A DNA stretch of 39,757 bases from Verrucomicrobiota bacterium (GTDB lineage: Bacteria > Verrucomicrobiota > Verrucomicrobiia > Verrucomicrobiales > Verrucomicrobiaceae), in assembly GCA_017301975.1 (NCBI GenBank), contig JAFLEI010000051.1, positions 1 to 39,757 of the forward strand. Direction: 5' to 3'. The position numbers were made by a program, and so were the translations under genes. The notes beneath the pieces are model-generated. The model did no database searches. It worked only from the letters and a program-made list of their open reading frames with translations, and was not told the DNA's origin. Positions 24,948-33,792 of the stretch are shown here, in pieces. Each line of letters opens with the position of its first letter. The stretch's first letter is position 1.

Positions 24948-25397
24948 TCAAAAGCAAACCATCTTTTCCAAGATAATGATGACGTCGCCTGCCAGCAAAC
25001 GTTCGGCCGACGTCAGCGTTCGAATCGAAGGCTCGACAGAGCGTCTCGTCCCAAAGCGAACACCATACAATGCCGCAGTCTTGGGTCTCCAAACGGCAAC
25101 ATTGTAGAAGGGCGCCTGGAAAGGGGTGGAGTGTATACTTTTGACCACTTCGTCAACTGTGACTCCAGCCTTAAAGGTTCGATTGCCCATACTGCCACAA
25201 ACAATCACCCCTTGGTCTTTGGATCTCTGCCATACCTCAGATGCAGACATGACTCGCAAGTAGGCGCGACTGTAGCTCTCTGCAGAAATAGGATCAAAAT
25301 CACTGTAAGGTGCCGCAGTACTGACACCACCGGCCCCCGAATCACAACAAGCCGACAGGCAGCATGCGGTGAAAAAAAGACTGATGAAGAATTTCAT
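24948..25397 (-). CDS. Small lipoprotein inserted between MoxR and DUF58 genes
   Basis: The 149-residue protein begins MKFFISLFFTACCLSACCDS, a lipoprotein signal whose likely lipidated Cys is in LSAC. The rest is soluble (VDEVVKSIHSTPFQAP, TLTSAERLLAGDVIIILEKM), with a C-terminal DVIII strand faintly like polysaccharide-export SLBB segments; I do not assign a family. It lies 15 bases after MoxR and 10 bases before DUF58, on the same strand, so it should share their transcript. By eye it is less GC-rich than both, hinting at later insertion. Confidence 0.7.
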   Translation of the reverse strand: MKFFISLFFTACCLSACCDSGAGGVSTAAPYSDFDPISAESYSRAYLRVMSASEVWQRSKDQGVIVCGSMGNRTFKAGVTVDEVVKSIHSTPFQAPFYNVAVWRPKTAALYGVRFGTRRSVEPSIRTLTSAERLLAGDVIIILEKMVCF

Positions 25398-25412
25398 GAC
25401 GTGAGGCTCTCT

Positions 25413-26402
25413 TCAAGCCGCCTGCTGCGCCGGTGTCTTCACCTGATCCAGCAGCTTGGTGATGATGTCGTCCACCTTCACCTGCCCGGCTTCACCTTCA
25501 AAGTTCAGGATGATGCGATGGCGGAGCGAGACGTGGGCGATGGCACGAATGTCGTCCGTGGAAACGGCGGTGGCTCCTTGAATGGCGGCCCAGACACGGG
25601 CTCCGCGAATGAGGGCCTGCAGGCCGCGCGGGCTGGCTCCGTAGGATACATAGCGTTTCACTTCGGGAAGCGCATCCGGCTGCTCGGGATGGCTGCTCAA
25701 AATCAAACGAGAGGCGTAGTGCGCCACCGGATCGGCCACGGGAATCTTCGAAAGCTGCTGTTGCAGTGAAATGAGCTTGGGCCCGTCGGTCATCGTGGCG
25801 AGTTTCGGCTCGGTGAACCCAGTGGTGCGGCGTGAGATTTCGACGAGCGAATCGAGATCCGGGAACGGCACCTTGATCTTGAACATAAAGCGATCCAGCT
25901 GCGCTTCCGGCAGCGGGTAAGTGCCCTCCATTTCCATGGGGTTCTGCGTGGCCAGCACGAGAAAGGGCTCCGGCACCAGATGGCGCTCGCCACCCGTCGT
26001 CACGCAGCGCTCCTGCATCACTTCCAGCAGCGCGGCCTGGGTCTTGGGCGTGGCACGATTGATCTCATCCACCAGCAGCAGGTTCTTGAACACCGGGCCT
26101 TTTTCATAGCGCAGTGTGCGGCGGCCTTTTTCGTCCTCACCCACAATGTGCGTTCCCAAGATGTCCGCCGGCATCAAATCAGGCGTACACTGCACACGCC
26201 CCGGCTCCAAACCCACCACCTGCGAAAGCGTGCGAACGAGGTAGGTTTTGCCGAGACCAGGAACACCTTCCAGCAGGACGTGCCCGCCGGAGAAAATCGC
26301 CACCAGTACATCACTGAGCAACTCGTCATAGCCGACGATGGCTTTTTGCATCTCGGCCTTGAGGTTGGTGAACAGGGTGCGGAAGTCTGCGTGGTCGGAC
26401 AT
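25413..26402 (-). CDS. MoxR-family AAA+ ATPase
   Basis: The 329-residue protein is a MoxR AAA+ ATPase: Walker A GVPGLGKT (46-53), LMPADILGTHIVGED, Walker B LLVDEINRA followed by TPKTQAALLEVMQE, sensor FLVLATQNPMEMEGTYPLPEAQLDRF, and the C-terminal lid with SYGASPRGLQALIRGARVWA. MoxR ATPases act as chaperones, often for proteins handled with DUF58/VWA partners, which is the arrangement here. No long VWA or transglutaminase partner follows in the window. The ATG at 26402 is well placed. It is the first of a three-gene unit. Confidence 0.95.
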   Translation of the reverse strand: MSDHADFRTLFTNLKAEMQKAIVGYDELLSDVLVAIFSGGHVLLEGVPGLGKTYLVRTLSQVVGLEPGRVQCTPDLMPADILGTHIVGEDEKGRRTLRYEKGPVFKNLLLVDEINRATPKTQAALLEVMQERCVTTGGERHLVPEPFLVLATQNPMEMEGTYPLPEAQLDRFMFKIKVPFPDLDSLVEISRRTTGFTEPKLATMTDGPKLISLQQQLSKIPVADPVAHYASRLILSSHPEQPDALPEVKRYVSYGASPRGLQALIRGARVWAAIQGATAVSTDDIRAIAHVSLRHRIILNFEGEAGQVKVDDIITKLLDQVKTPAQQAA

Positions 26403-26462
26403 GGGGCGATTCTCGCCAGCGGCCCGGATTGCGCAAGGGTGGTTGTCGCCGCGAAGCTGATT

Positions 26463-26918
26463 TCACTTCTCGGAGCCGGAAAGCCTGGGAAACTTGGGGG
26501 CTGGTGGCTCCTGCAAAGGCCCCGGGGTGCGCACTGGCGTTGCCGCCACCGGCTTTTGATAAATGCCGCTTGGCTGTTCTGGCACAGGAACCAGCCCCAG
26601 TGCCTCCCGTAGAAACTTAAGCGAACGAGGCGGCGATTTTTCATTACCGGATAGCACCGATCTGACTTCGTCCGCGATGGCCTCCACTTCGGCGGGTGGT
26701 GATTTGCGTAGAAGGCCCAGCAATACGAGCCCCAGCAATGCATTGTCCCGCTCCAACTTCAGGATCTTTTCGCTCGCATCTTTCAAGACCTGCGCATGAC
26801 GCACCGAGGTCGATCTGGCGCTCAGCCGCGCGCTTTCCGCCTCATACATGGCCTTTTCGATCCGCTCATCTTGAAACAGATCGGCAACGTCACCAAAAAA
26901 CAAACTGCTGAGTTTCAT
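26463..26918 (-). CDS. Hypothetical protein with helical N-terminal half
   Basis: The 151-residue protein has no signal peptide. It starts MKLSSLFFGDVADLFQDERI, then has a long charged helix likely to be a coiled coil (about 20-58, SVRHAQVLKDASEKILKLER), a short hydrophobic stretch LLGLVLLGLL, and a Pro-rich, probably disordered tail (about 110-151). I do not recognise the family. It lies between MoxR and ftsK on the same strand, 60 bases before MoxR. The codon pattern is consistent with a real gene. Confidence 0.6.
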   Translation of the reverse strand: MKLSSLFFGDVADLFQDERIEKAMYEAESARLSARSTSVRHAQVLKDASEKILKLERDNALLGLVLLGLLRKSPPAEVEAIADEVRSVLSGNEKSPPRSLKFLREALGLVPVPEQPSGIYQKPVAATPVRTPGPLQEPPAPKFPRLSGSEK

Positions 26919-27041
26919 ACCCCGCGAGCATCCAAGGCAGCCTTCCTCTTGTCGATTACAAAGTGACCATCGGGATTCTCTTCAACCGCTGCTCGCTGAG
27001 CAAGTCACGTGATCCACGTCAGCCGGGATGATGCAATTTGC

Positions 27042-29693
27042 TCAATCCATCTGCACCAAAATCTCGCGCGGCTTCGCACCTTCCCCTGGGCCGATGATGC
27101 CGCGATCTTCGAGAATGTCGATCATGCGGGCAGCTTTGCCATACCCCAGGCGCAGGCGGCGCTGCAGCAGGCTGGTGCTGGCTTTCTTTTCCTGACGGAT
27201 GACTTCCAGGCACTTCTCCAGGCACTCCTGCTCATCGGAGCTGACGCCATCTTCGCCCATGTCATCTTCGTCGCCAAACTCGCCGCTTTCGTCATCGACT
27301 TTGACATCAAAGACCGGCTTGCCCTGCGCGACGCAATGCTGCACCAGCGCATGAATTTCGTCATCGGTCACCAGCGCGCCCTGGCTGCGGATCGGCTGCG
27401 CACCACCGGGCGGCACGTAAAGCATGTCCCCTTTGCCCACCAGATTCTCTGCACCTTTGCGGTCAAGAATGACGCGGCTGTCCAGCGCGGAGGAAACCTG
27501 GAAGGCGATGCGCGTCGGGATGTTCGCCTTGATGACGCCGGTGATGACGTCCGCACGTGGTGTCTGCGTGGCGACGATGAGGTGAATGCCGGCTGCACGC
27601 GCCATCTGCGTGATGCGGGCGATGGCCACTTCGATGTCCGCAGGTGCAGTCTGCATCAAATCCGCGAGCTCATCCACGATGACGACGATGTAAGGCATCG
27701 TGTCTGGAATGACGACCTCCTGCTTGCGCGGCGGTGGTGCCTGGGAATCACCCAGCCAGGTGCCGCTGGCATCGCGCAATTCGTTGTTCTCGTTATCTCC
27801 ATCCACGGTACCCACTTCAGCGGTCTTCGGCGCCTCATTTTCCTGTGCAGCCTCCTGGGCGAAAGCAGCAGAGACTCGGGCGTCATCCACTCCGGCCTTG
27901 GTCTTGGGCTTGGCAGGAACGGGGGCCGCAGGCGCTGGCGCAGCCGCAGCGGCTGCATTGCGCGCGGCACGGGCGGCTTCCGCCTCGGCCTTGCGTTTGA
28001 TGTTGCGGTTGTTGAAGGCTTCGAAATTACGGCAGCCCTCCTGCGCAAAGATCTGGTAGCGGTTTTCCATCTCCTTGACCACCCAGCGCAGGGCCAGCAG
28101 CGCCTTCTTCGGATCCGTCACCACCGGCAGCGCCAGATGCGGCAGCTCCTCGTAGTTCTGCATTTCCACGACCTTGGGGTCGATCATGATGAAGCGCAGC
28201 TCATCCGGCGCAAAACGGCAGATCAAACTCGTGATGATGCTGTTGATGCACACGCTCTTGCCACTGCCCGTGGCACCCGCGACGAGCAGATGCGGCATCG
28301 CCGCGAGATCGCCGATGATCGTCTTGCCATACACGTCCTTGCCCAGCGCGACAGGGAGCTTGGACTTGCCGTTGACGAACACATCGTCCTCCAGCAGCTC
28401 GCGCAGCGGCACGATGGTCTTCTCCGAGTTGGCCAGTTCGATGCCCACGGTGTCCTTCCCTGGAATCGGCGCGAGGATGTTGATGCGCTCGGCGCGTGTG
28501 GCACGGGCGATGTCCGCATCCAGATTGGCGATGCGGCTCACGCGCAGACCATCGACGGGACGAACCTCATAGCGGGTGATCGCCGGGCCGCGGGTGATGT
28601 CCCCCGGCTCCACGCTGATGCCGAAACTCGCCAGCGCCCTGACAATGGTGGCCTGGATGCCAAGCAGTTCGCTCTTGTCCGTGGGGGCGCGATGCGTCTC
28701 CTCCGGCCATTTCAGCAGCTCCATGGAGGGCAGCTTGTAGTCTTTGAAAAGTTTGGTCAGATTTCCCAGCGAGCCATGCGGTGCCTGCTCCATCTTCTGC
28801 GCGCGTTTCTGCTCCCAGACCTCGGCCAGCTTCGGTTTGTCCGCGCGGTCCTCATGCGCGCGGGAGATGGATGAGTCGATGATCTTCGGCGGTGGCGGAT
28901 CAAACTTGAGCGGCAGCTCCATGTTGGTGGCCGCAGCAGCAGGGGTGTCCCCGCGCAGCTCCGTGCCCTTGTCCTTCTTCTTCCGCCGCAGCCCTTCCGG
29001 CACGGGCGTCAAGGTGCCAGGAATGGTGTTCGCAGCCTCCTCGGCCAGTTTTTCTTCGATCAGGCGCTGCGCCTCGCGCTCCGCTTTCCAGCGCGTCAGT
29101 TCCAGACGAATGTTGTGCATCACCGTCAGCGGGTGCTGGCCCGTCACCAAGAAAAGTCCACCCATGTAGATCGTGCCGAGAACCAATGTGGCCCCCACCT
29201 TGCCGAGCAGGTTTTTCAGAAGGCCGCCGCCGATCACGTATCCCAAGCCACCTGCACCGCCCAGAGGGGTGAAATGGTCCCTCTCGCTCAGCAGGCTCTG
29301 CACCTCCAGCAAGGCAGCACCGCTGATGATCATGATAGCCACCCCCAGCCAGGCTGCGCGAGTGACCTTGATCTTCGAGTGCAGCTTGCACACGCCGAAC
29401 CACATCATGCTGCTAGGCAGCAGGTAGGCCGCGTAGCCCATGAGCCACAGCATGTGGCCCGCCACCAGCGCACCGATACGCCCTACAAAATTATGCGTCA
29501 CCTCCCCGGATGACTCGGAGAGCGCCAAAAAAGACCACGATGGCATGTCCTGAGGGTCATAAGACACCAGCGCCAGCAGCAGCAGCACCGCCATCATCAG
29601 AAAGCCGATACCAAAAGCGTCATTCCATGGGCTTTCCTTCTCGTCCGTAGATCGGGCGCGAGGGGGGCGGGGGGCAGCAGCGGCACGACTCAT
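27042..29693 (-). CDS. ftsK: FtsK/SpoIIIE DNA translocase
   Basis: The 883-residue protein has an N-terminal membrane domain (about 25-185, four hydrophobic segments), a charged linker, the alpha/beta motor domain with Walker A GATGSGKS (473-480) and Walker B IVVIVDELADL (669-679), and a C-terminal winged helix (gamma, about 820-880, STSLLQRRLRLGYGKAARMI) for recognising KOPS sites. It pumps DNA at the division septum. ATG at 29693 is chosen because residues upstream are an unlikely extension. An Ala/Pro-rich insertion of about 95 residues (567-662) sits between the Walker motifs; see findings. Confidence 0.95.
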   Translation of the reverse strand: MSRAAAAPRPPRARSTDEKESPWNDAFGIGFLMMAVLLLLALVSYDPQDMPSWSFLALSESSGEVTHNFVGRIGALVAGHMLWLMGYAAYLLPSSMMWFGVCKLHSKIKVTRAAWLGVAIMIISGAALLEVQSLLSERDHFTPLGGAGGLGYVIGGGLLKNLLGKVGATLVLGTIYMGGLFLVTGQHPLTVMHNIRLELTRWKAEREAQRLIEEKLAEEAANTIPGTLTPVPEGLRRKKKDKGTELRGDTPAAAATNMELPLKFDPPPPKIIDSSISRAHEDRADKPKLAEVWEQKRAQKMEQAPHGSLGNLTKLFKDYKLPSMELLKWPEETHRAPTDKSELLGIQATIVRALASFGISVEPGDITRGPAITRYEVRPVDGLRVSRIANLDADIARATRAERINILAPIPGKDTVGIELANSEKTIVPLRELLEDDVFVNGKSKLPVALGKDVYGKTIIGDLAAMPHLLVAGATGSGKSVCINSIITSLICRFAPDELRFIMIDPKVVEMQNYEELPHLALPVVTDPKKALLALRWVVKEMENRYQIFAQEGCRNFEAFNNRNIKRKAEAEAARAARNAAAAAAPAPAAPVPAKPKTKAGVDDARVSAAFAQEAAQENEAPKTAEVGTVDGDNENNELRDASGTWLGDSQAPPPRKQEVVIPDTMPYIVVIVDELADLMQTAPADIEVAIARITQMARAAGIHLIVATQTPRADVITGVIKANIPTRIAFQVSSALDSRVILDRKGAENLVGKGDMLYVPPGGAQPIRSQGALVTDDEIHALVQHCVAQGKPVFDVKVDDESGEFGDEDDMGEDGVSSDEQECLEKCLEVIRQEKKASTSLLQRRLRLGYGKAARMIDILEDRGIIGPGEGAKPREILVQMD

Positions 29694-29853
29694 GACAACA
29701 ATCTGGTAATTGTGGCAGACGAAATTATTTAAGGCCACCAAAATATTTACCTTGCCTCACTTTTGTGAATCGGCTTCGATCCCCTCCGGGTTGCTGCTTG
29801 ACCGCAAAAAATCCCGCGAACATCTTTGTCCGTAGTTACGTCACACCACACTC

Positions 29854-30288
29854 ATGAAAACCACCCTCGCCCTCACCCTCGGTGCCGCGCTTGCGCTCGG
29901 CCTCTCCGCCACCTCCACCACCAGCGCCCAGGACGCGGGCAAGGTGGACTTTGAAAAGCAGATCCTCCCCATCCTGAAGGAGAGCTGCTTCAAGTGCCAC
30001 GAAAAGGAGCATGAAGACAATGGCAAGATCAAGAAGCCCAAAGGCGGCCTTCGCCTCGACAGCGCTGCAGCCATCATCAAAGGCGGCAAAGAATACCCGG
30101 ATGAAAACGTGGTGGCCGGCAAGCCTGACGCCAGCTGGCTGGTGAAGACCATGACCCTCCCCGACACCGACGACATGGCCATGCCACCTGAAGGCAAAGG
30201 CGATCGCGTCTCCGCCGCCAACATCGACCTCATCAAGAAGTGGATCACCGAAGGTGCTAGCTTCGGAGCCTGGAAAGGCGTTGAATAA
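29854..30288 (+). CDS. Small planctomycete-type secreted cytochrome c domain protein
   Basis: The 144-residue protein has a signal peptide (MKTTLALTLGAALALGLSAT, probable cut near SAQ) and one heme motif CFKCH (Cys45-Cys48-His49) in the pattern FEKQILPILKESCFKCHEKE of the PVC-type cytochrome C domain. It continues KKPKGGLRLDSAAAIIKGG and MAMPPEGKG, matching the same domain, here as a free protein. In longer relatives the domain is fused to DUF1549/DUF1553. It presumably carries electrons in the periplasm. A terminator-like hairpin follows at 30317. Confidence 0.85.
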   Translation: MKTTLALTLGAALALGLSATSTTSAQDAGKVDFEKQILPILKESCFKCHEKEHEDNGKIKKPKGGLRLDSAAAIIKGGKEYPDENVVAGKPDASWLVKTMTLPDTDDMAMPPEGKGDRVSAANIDLIKKWITEGASFGAWKGVE

Positions 30289-30316
30289 GTTTTAGTCACC
30301 ACATCTCACCACGAAG

Positions 30317-30347
30317 GGCGGAGCCTTGGCTCCGCCTTTCTTTTTCC
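30317..30347 (+). terminator. Rho-independent terminator after the small cytochrome gene
   Basis: GGCGGAG-ccttgg-CTCCGCC (30317-30336) is followed by TTTCTTTTTCC. It sits 29 bases after the stop of the gene at 29854 and only just upstream of the ATG of the RlmM-like gene (30353), so it would separate the two transcripts. Confidence 0.8.
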
Positions 30348-30352
30348 ACTTC

Positions 30353-31393
30353 ATGAACACCCCCTTTCGCTTCACCACCTGCCGCGCCGGATCCGAAGCC
30401 ACGCTCAAGCGTGACATCGCCAGCCACTTCGCAGGCGAACTCACACCGGCGTTCATGAAGCCGCAGTTCATTACCTGGAAGGTGAAGCATCCAGGTTTCA
30501 GTCCACCTAAGAACCTGAGCCACTTTGCCCGTGTCAGCGGCATCTCCCTCGGCCTGTGCAAAACACTGGCCGAACTGGTCGAGCACGCCCGCAGCCTCGG
30601 CAGCAAGCCCCTGCGCCTGCACGTCTTCCCGCGCATCACTGCCGAAGACGGCGTGGAAGCCGCCACATGGCAGCGCATCGACTCGCTCACCGCTGAAATC
30701 ACCGCCGCACTCGGACAGGCGGGCGTCGCCCTTGAAACGGCCCCTGCCATCGCTCAAGGCGATCTGATTCTCGATGTCATCGTCGGCGAGACTTCAGAAG
30801 AACCTCTTTTCCTCGGCTACCACGAGCACCAGCCCGGCATGCACCCGCATCCCGGTGGCCTGCCCCGCATCGCCCTGCCAGAAGACGTGCCCTCACGCGC
30901 CTGGCTCAAGCTCGAACAAGCCCTCGCCTGGCGTGGCTGGGATCAGCTTGATCTGAGCGGGCAGAACGCCCTCGATCTCGGCTGCGCCCCCGGCGGCGCC
31001 ACCTATGCCCTAATCCAGCGCGGCATGAATGTGCTTGGCATTGATACGGGTGAAATGGACCCGCGCGTGCTTGATCTGGCCAAGACCCAAGGCGTCCGGT
31101 TTGAGCACTGGCGCACCGCCGCAGGCCGCCTAAATCTCACCGCCCTGCCCCGCGAACCCGCCCTGCTGCTGTGCGACATCAATCTCGCCCCGCCCGAGAT
31201 CATCCCCACTCTCCAGCACATTCAGGATGCCGTGCAGGCACGCCGCCTCGTCCTCACGATCAAGCTCAACACCCCTGCCCTCGAAGACCGCGCCCACGAG
31301 TTCATCGACACCATCCGCGACTTCGCCCCCGCCCCCGTGTTTGCCACGCAGCTTGCAGGCAATCGCCGGGAGATCTGCATTTGCGCCGGTTAA
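30353..31393 (+). CDS. RlmM-like 2'-O-methyltransferase (23S rRNA cytidine)
   Basis: The 346-residue protein looks like RlmM, the SAM-dependent 2'-O-methyltransferase of 23S rRNA C2498: an N-terminal THUMP-like region, SRAWLKLEQAL, the SAM loop ALDLGCAPGGATYALI, and a candidate KDKE catalytic set Lys186, Asp275 (CDINLAP), Lys304 (LTIKLN) and Glu340 (REICICAG). Length (346) is near E. coli RlmM (about 366). The ATG at 30353 is used because the frame upstream runs through the terminator. It is convergent with glpX, overlapping by a few bases at the 3' ends. Target site inferred from family. Confidence 0.8.
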   Translation: MNTPFRFTTCRAGSEATLKRDIASHFAGELTPAFMKPQFITWKVKHPGFSPPKNLSHFARVSGISLGLCKTLAELVEHARSLGSKPLRLHVFPRITAEDGVEAATWQRIDSLTAEITAALGQAGVALETAPAIAQGDLILDVIVGETSEEPLFLGYHEHQPGMHPHPGGLPRIALPEDVPSRAWLKLEQALAWRGWDQLDLSGQNALDLGCAPGGATYALIQRGMNVLGIDTGEMDPRVLDLAKTQGVRFEHWRTAAGRLNLTALPREPALLLCDINLAPPEIIPTLQHIQDAVQARRLVLTIKLNTPALEDRAHEFIDTIRDFAPAPVFATQLAGNRREICICAG

Positions 31394-32439
31394 GCCCGTA
31401 GAGGCACGACCTTGCGGTCAAGATCATGGGTGGCATGAATGCGGCGCACTGTGCCGCTGCGTGAGCGCATCAAAATGGAGTGCGTTTCCACGCGATGGCC
31501 CACGAGGCGACAGCCGGGCAGCAAGGGGCTGTCACTGATGCCCGTGGCGCAGAACAGGGCGCTCTCTCCTACGATGAGTTCATGCACGCGGAAGACCTGC
31601 TCCATCTCAGCGGCAGGCGTGTACGCCGCGACCTCGGCGCGATGGGCTTCATCGTGAAACCACATGCGCAGCTGCATGTCGCCACCGAGGCATTTCAGCG
31701 CGGCAGCGGCCAGAATACCTTCGGGAGAGCCGCCCATGCCGACGTAGAGATCACAATTGGATTCCGGCATCGAAGGTGCCACCGCCGCGGCGATGTCACC
31801 ATCCGTCACCATTCGAAGAGCAGCCCCAGAACGGCGGATCTGCTCGACGATGTCGTGATGGCGGGGGCGATCCATGGTGGAAACGACAAGGTCGCGTTCA
31901 CGCTTGCCCAAGGCCTGGGCCACGAAGGTGATGACCTCCTTCAGCGGCATGTCGAGGAAGCAGCGGTCTCCGCTGCCCTCCAGCGCTTTCTTCACCGCCG
32001 GGCCGTAGGCGATCTTGTGGCTGTAGAAGCTCGGAATGCTTTTCATGGCACACGGCGCGCCATCTGGAATCTGGGCCGCTGCGATGACGGAGATGCTGTT
32101 GGGCAGGCCTTTGGCAATGTTGCTGGTGCCGTCGATGGGATCGAGCGCAATGTTGAAGCGTGGTGAACCCTCGCGCCAGGTGCCCAGGTGCTCGCCGACG
32201 AAAATGCCGGGCGCATTGTCCTTGATCCCCTCTCCGATCACGACCTCGCCACGAATATCGAGGATGTCGAAGACGCCATAGATCGCGCTGCAAGCGGCAC
32301 CATCTGCGAGCTCTTTTTCACCTCGACCGAGCCAGTGAATGGCCTGCAGGGCCGCGTTTTCCGTGGCACGCACGAATTCAAATTCGAGGACACGTTCTAA
32401 ATCGTGAGCACTGCGCAGCGGTGGCAAGGACATGGACAT
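31390..32439 (-). CDS. glpX: Class II fructose-1,6-bisphosphatase (GlpX)
   Basis: The 349-residue protein matches class II FBPases: AIHWLGRGEKELADGAACSA, VIGEGIKDNAPGIFVGE, NIALDPIDGTSNIAKG (the metal-binding DPIDGT motif), VVSTMDRPRH, and the GGSPEGILAAAALKCLGG core. It removes the 1-phosphate of fructose-1,6-bisphosphate in gluconeogenesis, and some members also act on sedoheptulose bisphosphate. Two ATGs (32439, 32433) are possible. It follows mutM on the same strand with a 61-base gap. Confidence 0.95.
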   Translation of the reverse strand: MSMSLPPLRSAHDLERVLEFEFVRATENAALQAIHWLGRGEKELADGAACSAIYGVFDILDIRGEVVIGEGIKDNAPGIFVGEHLGTWREGSPRFNIALDPIDGTSNIAKGLPNSISVIAAAQIPDGAPCAMKSIPSFYSHKIAYGPAVKKALEGSGDRCFLDMPLKEVITFVAQALGKRERDLVVSTMDRPRHHDIVEQIRRSGAALRMVTDGDIAAAVAPSMPESNCDLYVGMGGSPEGILAAAALKCLGGDMQLRMWFHDEAHRAEVAAYTPAAEMEQVFRVHELIVGESALFCATGISDSPLLPGCRLVGHRVETHSILMRSRSGTVRRIHATHDLDRKVVPLRA

Positions 32440-32500
32440 GATCTGCCAAGGTTGAATGACGAATCCCGGAATGACTAATGAAAGAAATGCCTCATTCGCA

Positions 32501-33319
32501 TTACCCCTGCTTCTGGCACCTCGGACAAAAGAATGTCGAACGCTGTCCCAGCACGATGCGCTTGATCGCCGTTTTGCAGACGCGGCAGGGTTCGCCCTCG
32601 CGGTCATAGACTCGCAGCGTCAGCTTGAAGTAACCCGGCTCGCCGCTCTCGTTCAAAAAGTCCCGCAGCGTGGTACCGCCCATTTCGATGGATGCCACCA
32701 GCACCTCGCGGATGGCCTTCACGAGTTTCCCAAGCTTCGGCTTCGTCACCTTCCCCGCAGCCTGACGAGGGTTGATTCCCGCCATGAACAAGGCCTCGCT
32801 GGCGTAGATGTTGCCAACGCCAACCACGACATGCGCGTCCATGATCACCTGCTTGATCGCCGCCGTCTTGCCCTTGCAGGCCGCCTGCAGATGATCAGCC
32901 GTGAAGTCATCCCCCAGCGGCTCCGGGCCAAGCTCTTTGAGCAGCGGATGCAGCATGGGATCTCCCTCAATCCACAGCGCCGCGCCAAAACGACGCGGAT
33001 CATGCAGGCGCAGCTGCTTGCCGCCCTCCAGCGTGATGGCGAGATGATCATGCTTCTTGAAAGGCGTGTCCGCCGGGAGCACCCGCAGATTTCCTGACAT
33101 GCCGAGGTGCAGCAGCAGCGTACCTTTGGCGGTGCCAAAGAGCAGGTACTTCGCCCGGCGCGTGCCCGTCTCAATCCGGCAGCCCTCGAGTTCATGAATC
33201 GTGTCTGGCACCGGCCAGCGCAGCCGCTTGTCCCGCACGATCACCTCCCGCACCCGCTTGCCGACCACATGCGGCGAGACACCACGCAGGGCGGTTTCGA
33301 CTTCCGGGAGTTCAGGCAT
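32501..33319 (-). CDS. mutM: Formamidopyrimidine-DNA glycosylase (Fpg)
   Basis: The 272-residue protein starts MPELPEVETALRG, with catalytic Pro2 and Glu3, as in Fpg/Nei; a conserved Lys57 lies in RRAKYLLFG. The helix-two-turn-helix has VGVGNIYASEALFMAGINP, and the C-terminal zinc finger has Cys245, Cys248, Cys265 and Cys268. It cuts oxidised purines such as 8-oxoguanine from DNA by glycosylase/AP lyase action. The ATG at 33319 is two bases after the sufU stop, so translational coupling to sufU is likely. An unusual placing for a repair gene, see findings. Confidence 0.95.
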   Translation of the reverse strand: MPELPEVETALRGVSPHVVGKRVREVIVRDKRLRWPVPDTIHELEGCRIETGTRRAKYLLFGTAKGTLLLHLGMSGNLRVLPADTPFKKHDHLAITLEGGKQLRLHDPRRFGAALWIEGDPMLHPLLKELGPEPLGDDFTADHLQAACKGKTAAIKQVIMDAHVVVGVGNIYASEALFMAGINPRQAAGKVTKPKLGKLVKAIREVLVASIEMGGTTLRDFLNESGEPGYFKLTLRVYDREGEPCRVCKTAIKRIVLGQRSTFFCPRCQKQG

Positions 33320-33321
33320 GC

Positions 33322-33759
33322 CTACTTCCCCTCCAAAGCCTGCTCCAGCGCTCTCCACGCCAGCATCGCGCACTTCACACGCTGCGGGAATTTCTGCACG
33401 CCTTCCAGCAGGATGAGTTCTCCCAGCGCATCCTCATTCGCGGGTACCCCGTCTCCCATGACCACACGGCGGAAGTCTTCACGCACGGCGGCGGCTTCGT
33501 CCTTGGACTTGCCCTTGATCTTCTGCGTCATCATCGAGGCGCTGGCCTGGCTGATGGCGCAGCCCTGGCCGGTGAACTTGAGGTCTTCGATGTCTCCCTT
33601 GTCGGACACACGCACCCAGACGTCGATCTCATCGCCGCAGGAGGGATTGTCTCCGTGGGCATGGAGGCAGGGCGGCGGGAGTTCGCCGTTGTTGCGAGGG
33701 TTCCGGGAGTGATCCAGGATCACCTGCTGATAAAGGTCGCGGAGGTCGTCAGAGAGCAT
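33322..33759 (-). CDS. sufU: SufU-type sulfur-transfer protein for Fe-S assembly
   Basis: The 145-residue protein is SufU-like: SDDLRDLYQQVILDHSRNPRN, then metal ligands Cys41 and Asp43 (NPSCGDEI), Cys67 (GQGCAISQASASMMT) and Cys130 (RVKCAMLAW). SufU binds zinc and accepts sulfur from SufS; it may also act as a scaffold. The ATG at 33759 is preferred to a TTG at 33765. It follows sufS by 33 bases and precedes mutM by two. No sufB, sufC or sufD appears in the window. Confidence 0.95.
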   Translation of the reverse strand: MLSDDLRDLYQQVILDHSRNPRNNGELPPPCLHAHGDNPSCGDEIDVWVRVSDKGDIEDLKFTGQGCAISQASASMMTQKIKGKSKDEAAAVREDFRRVVMGDGVPANEDALGELILLEGVQKFPQRVKCAMLAWRALEQALEGK

Positions 33760-33792
33760 GGTCAAAAAGACTTAACAGGCTGGCGGCCTGTG

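Noticed and set aside
27009..28874. A 621-residue plus-strand frame over ftsK
   Set aside because: Antisense to FtsK, whose Walker motifs are clear.
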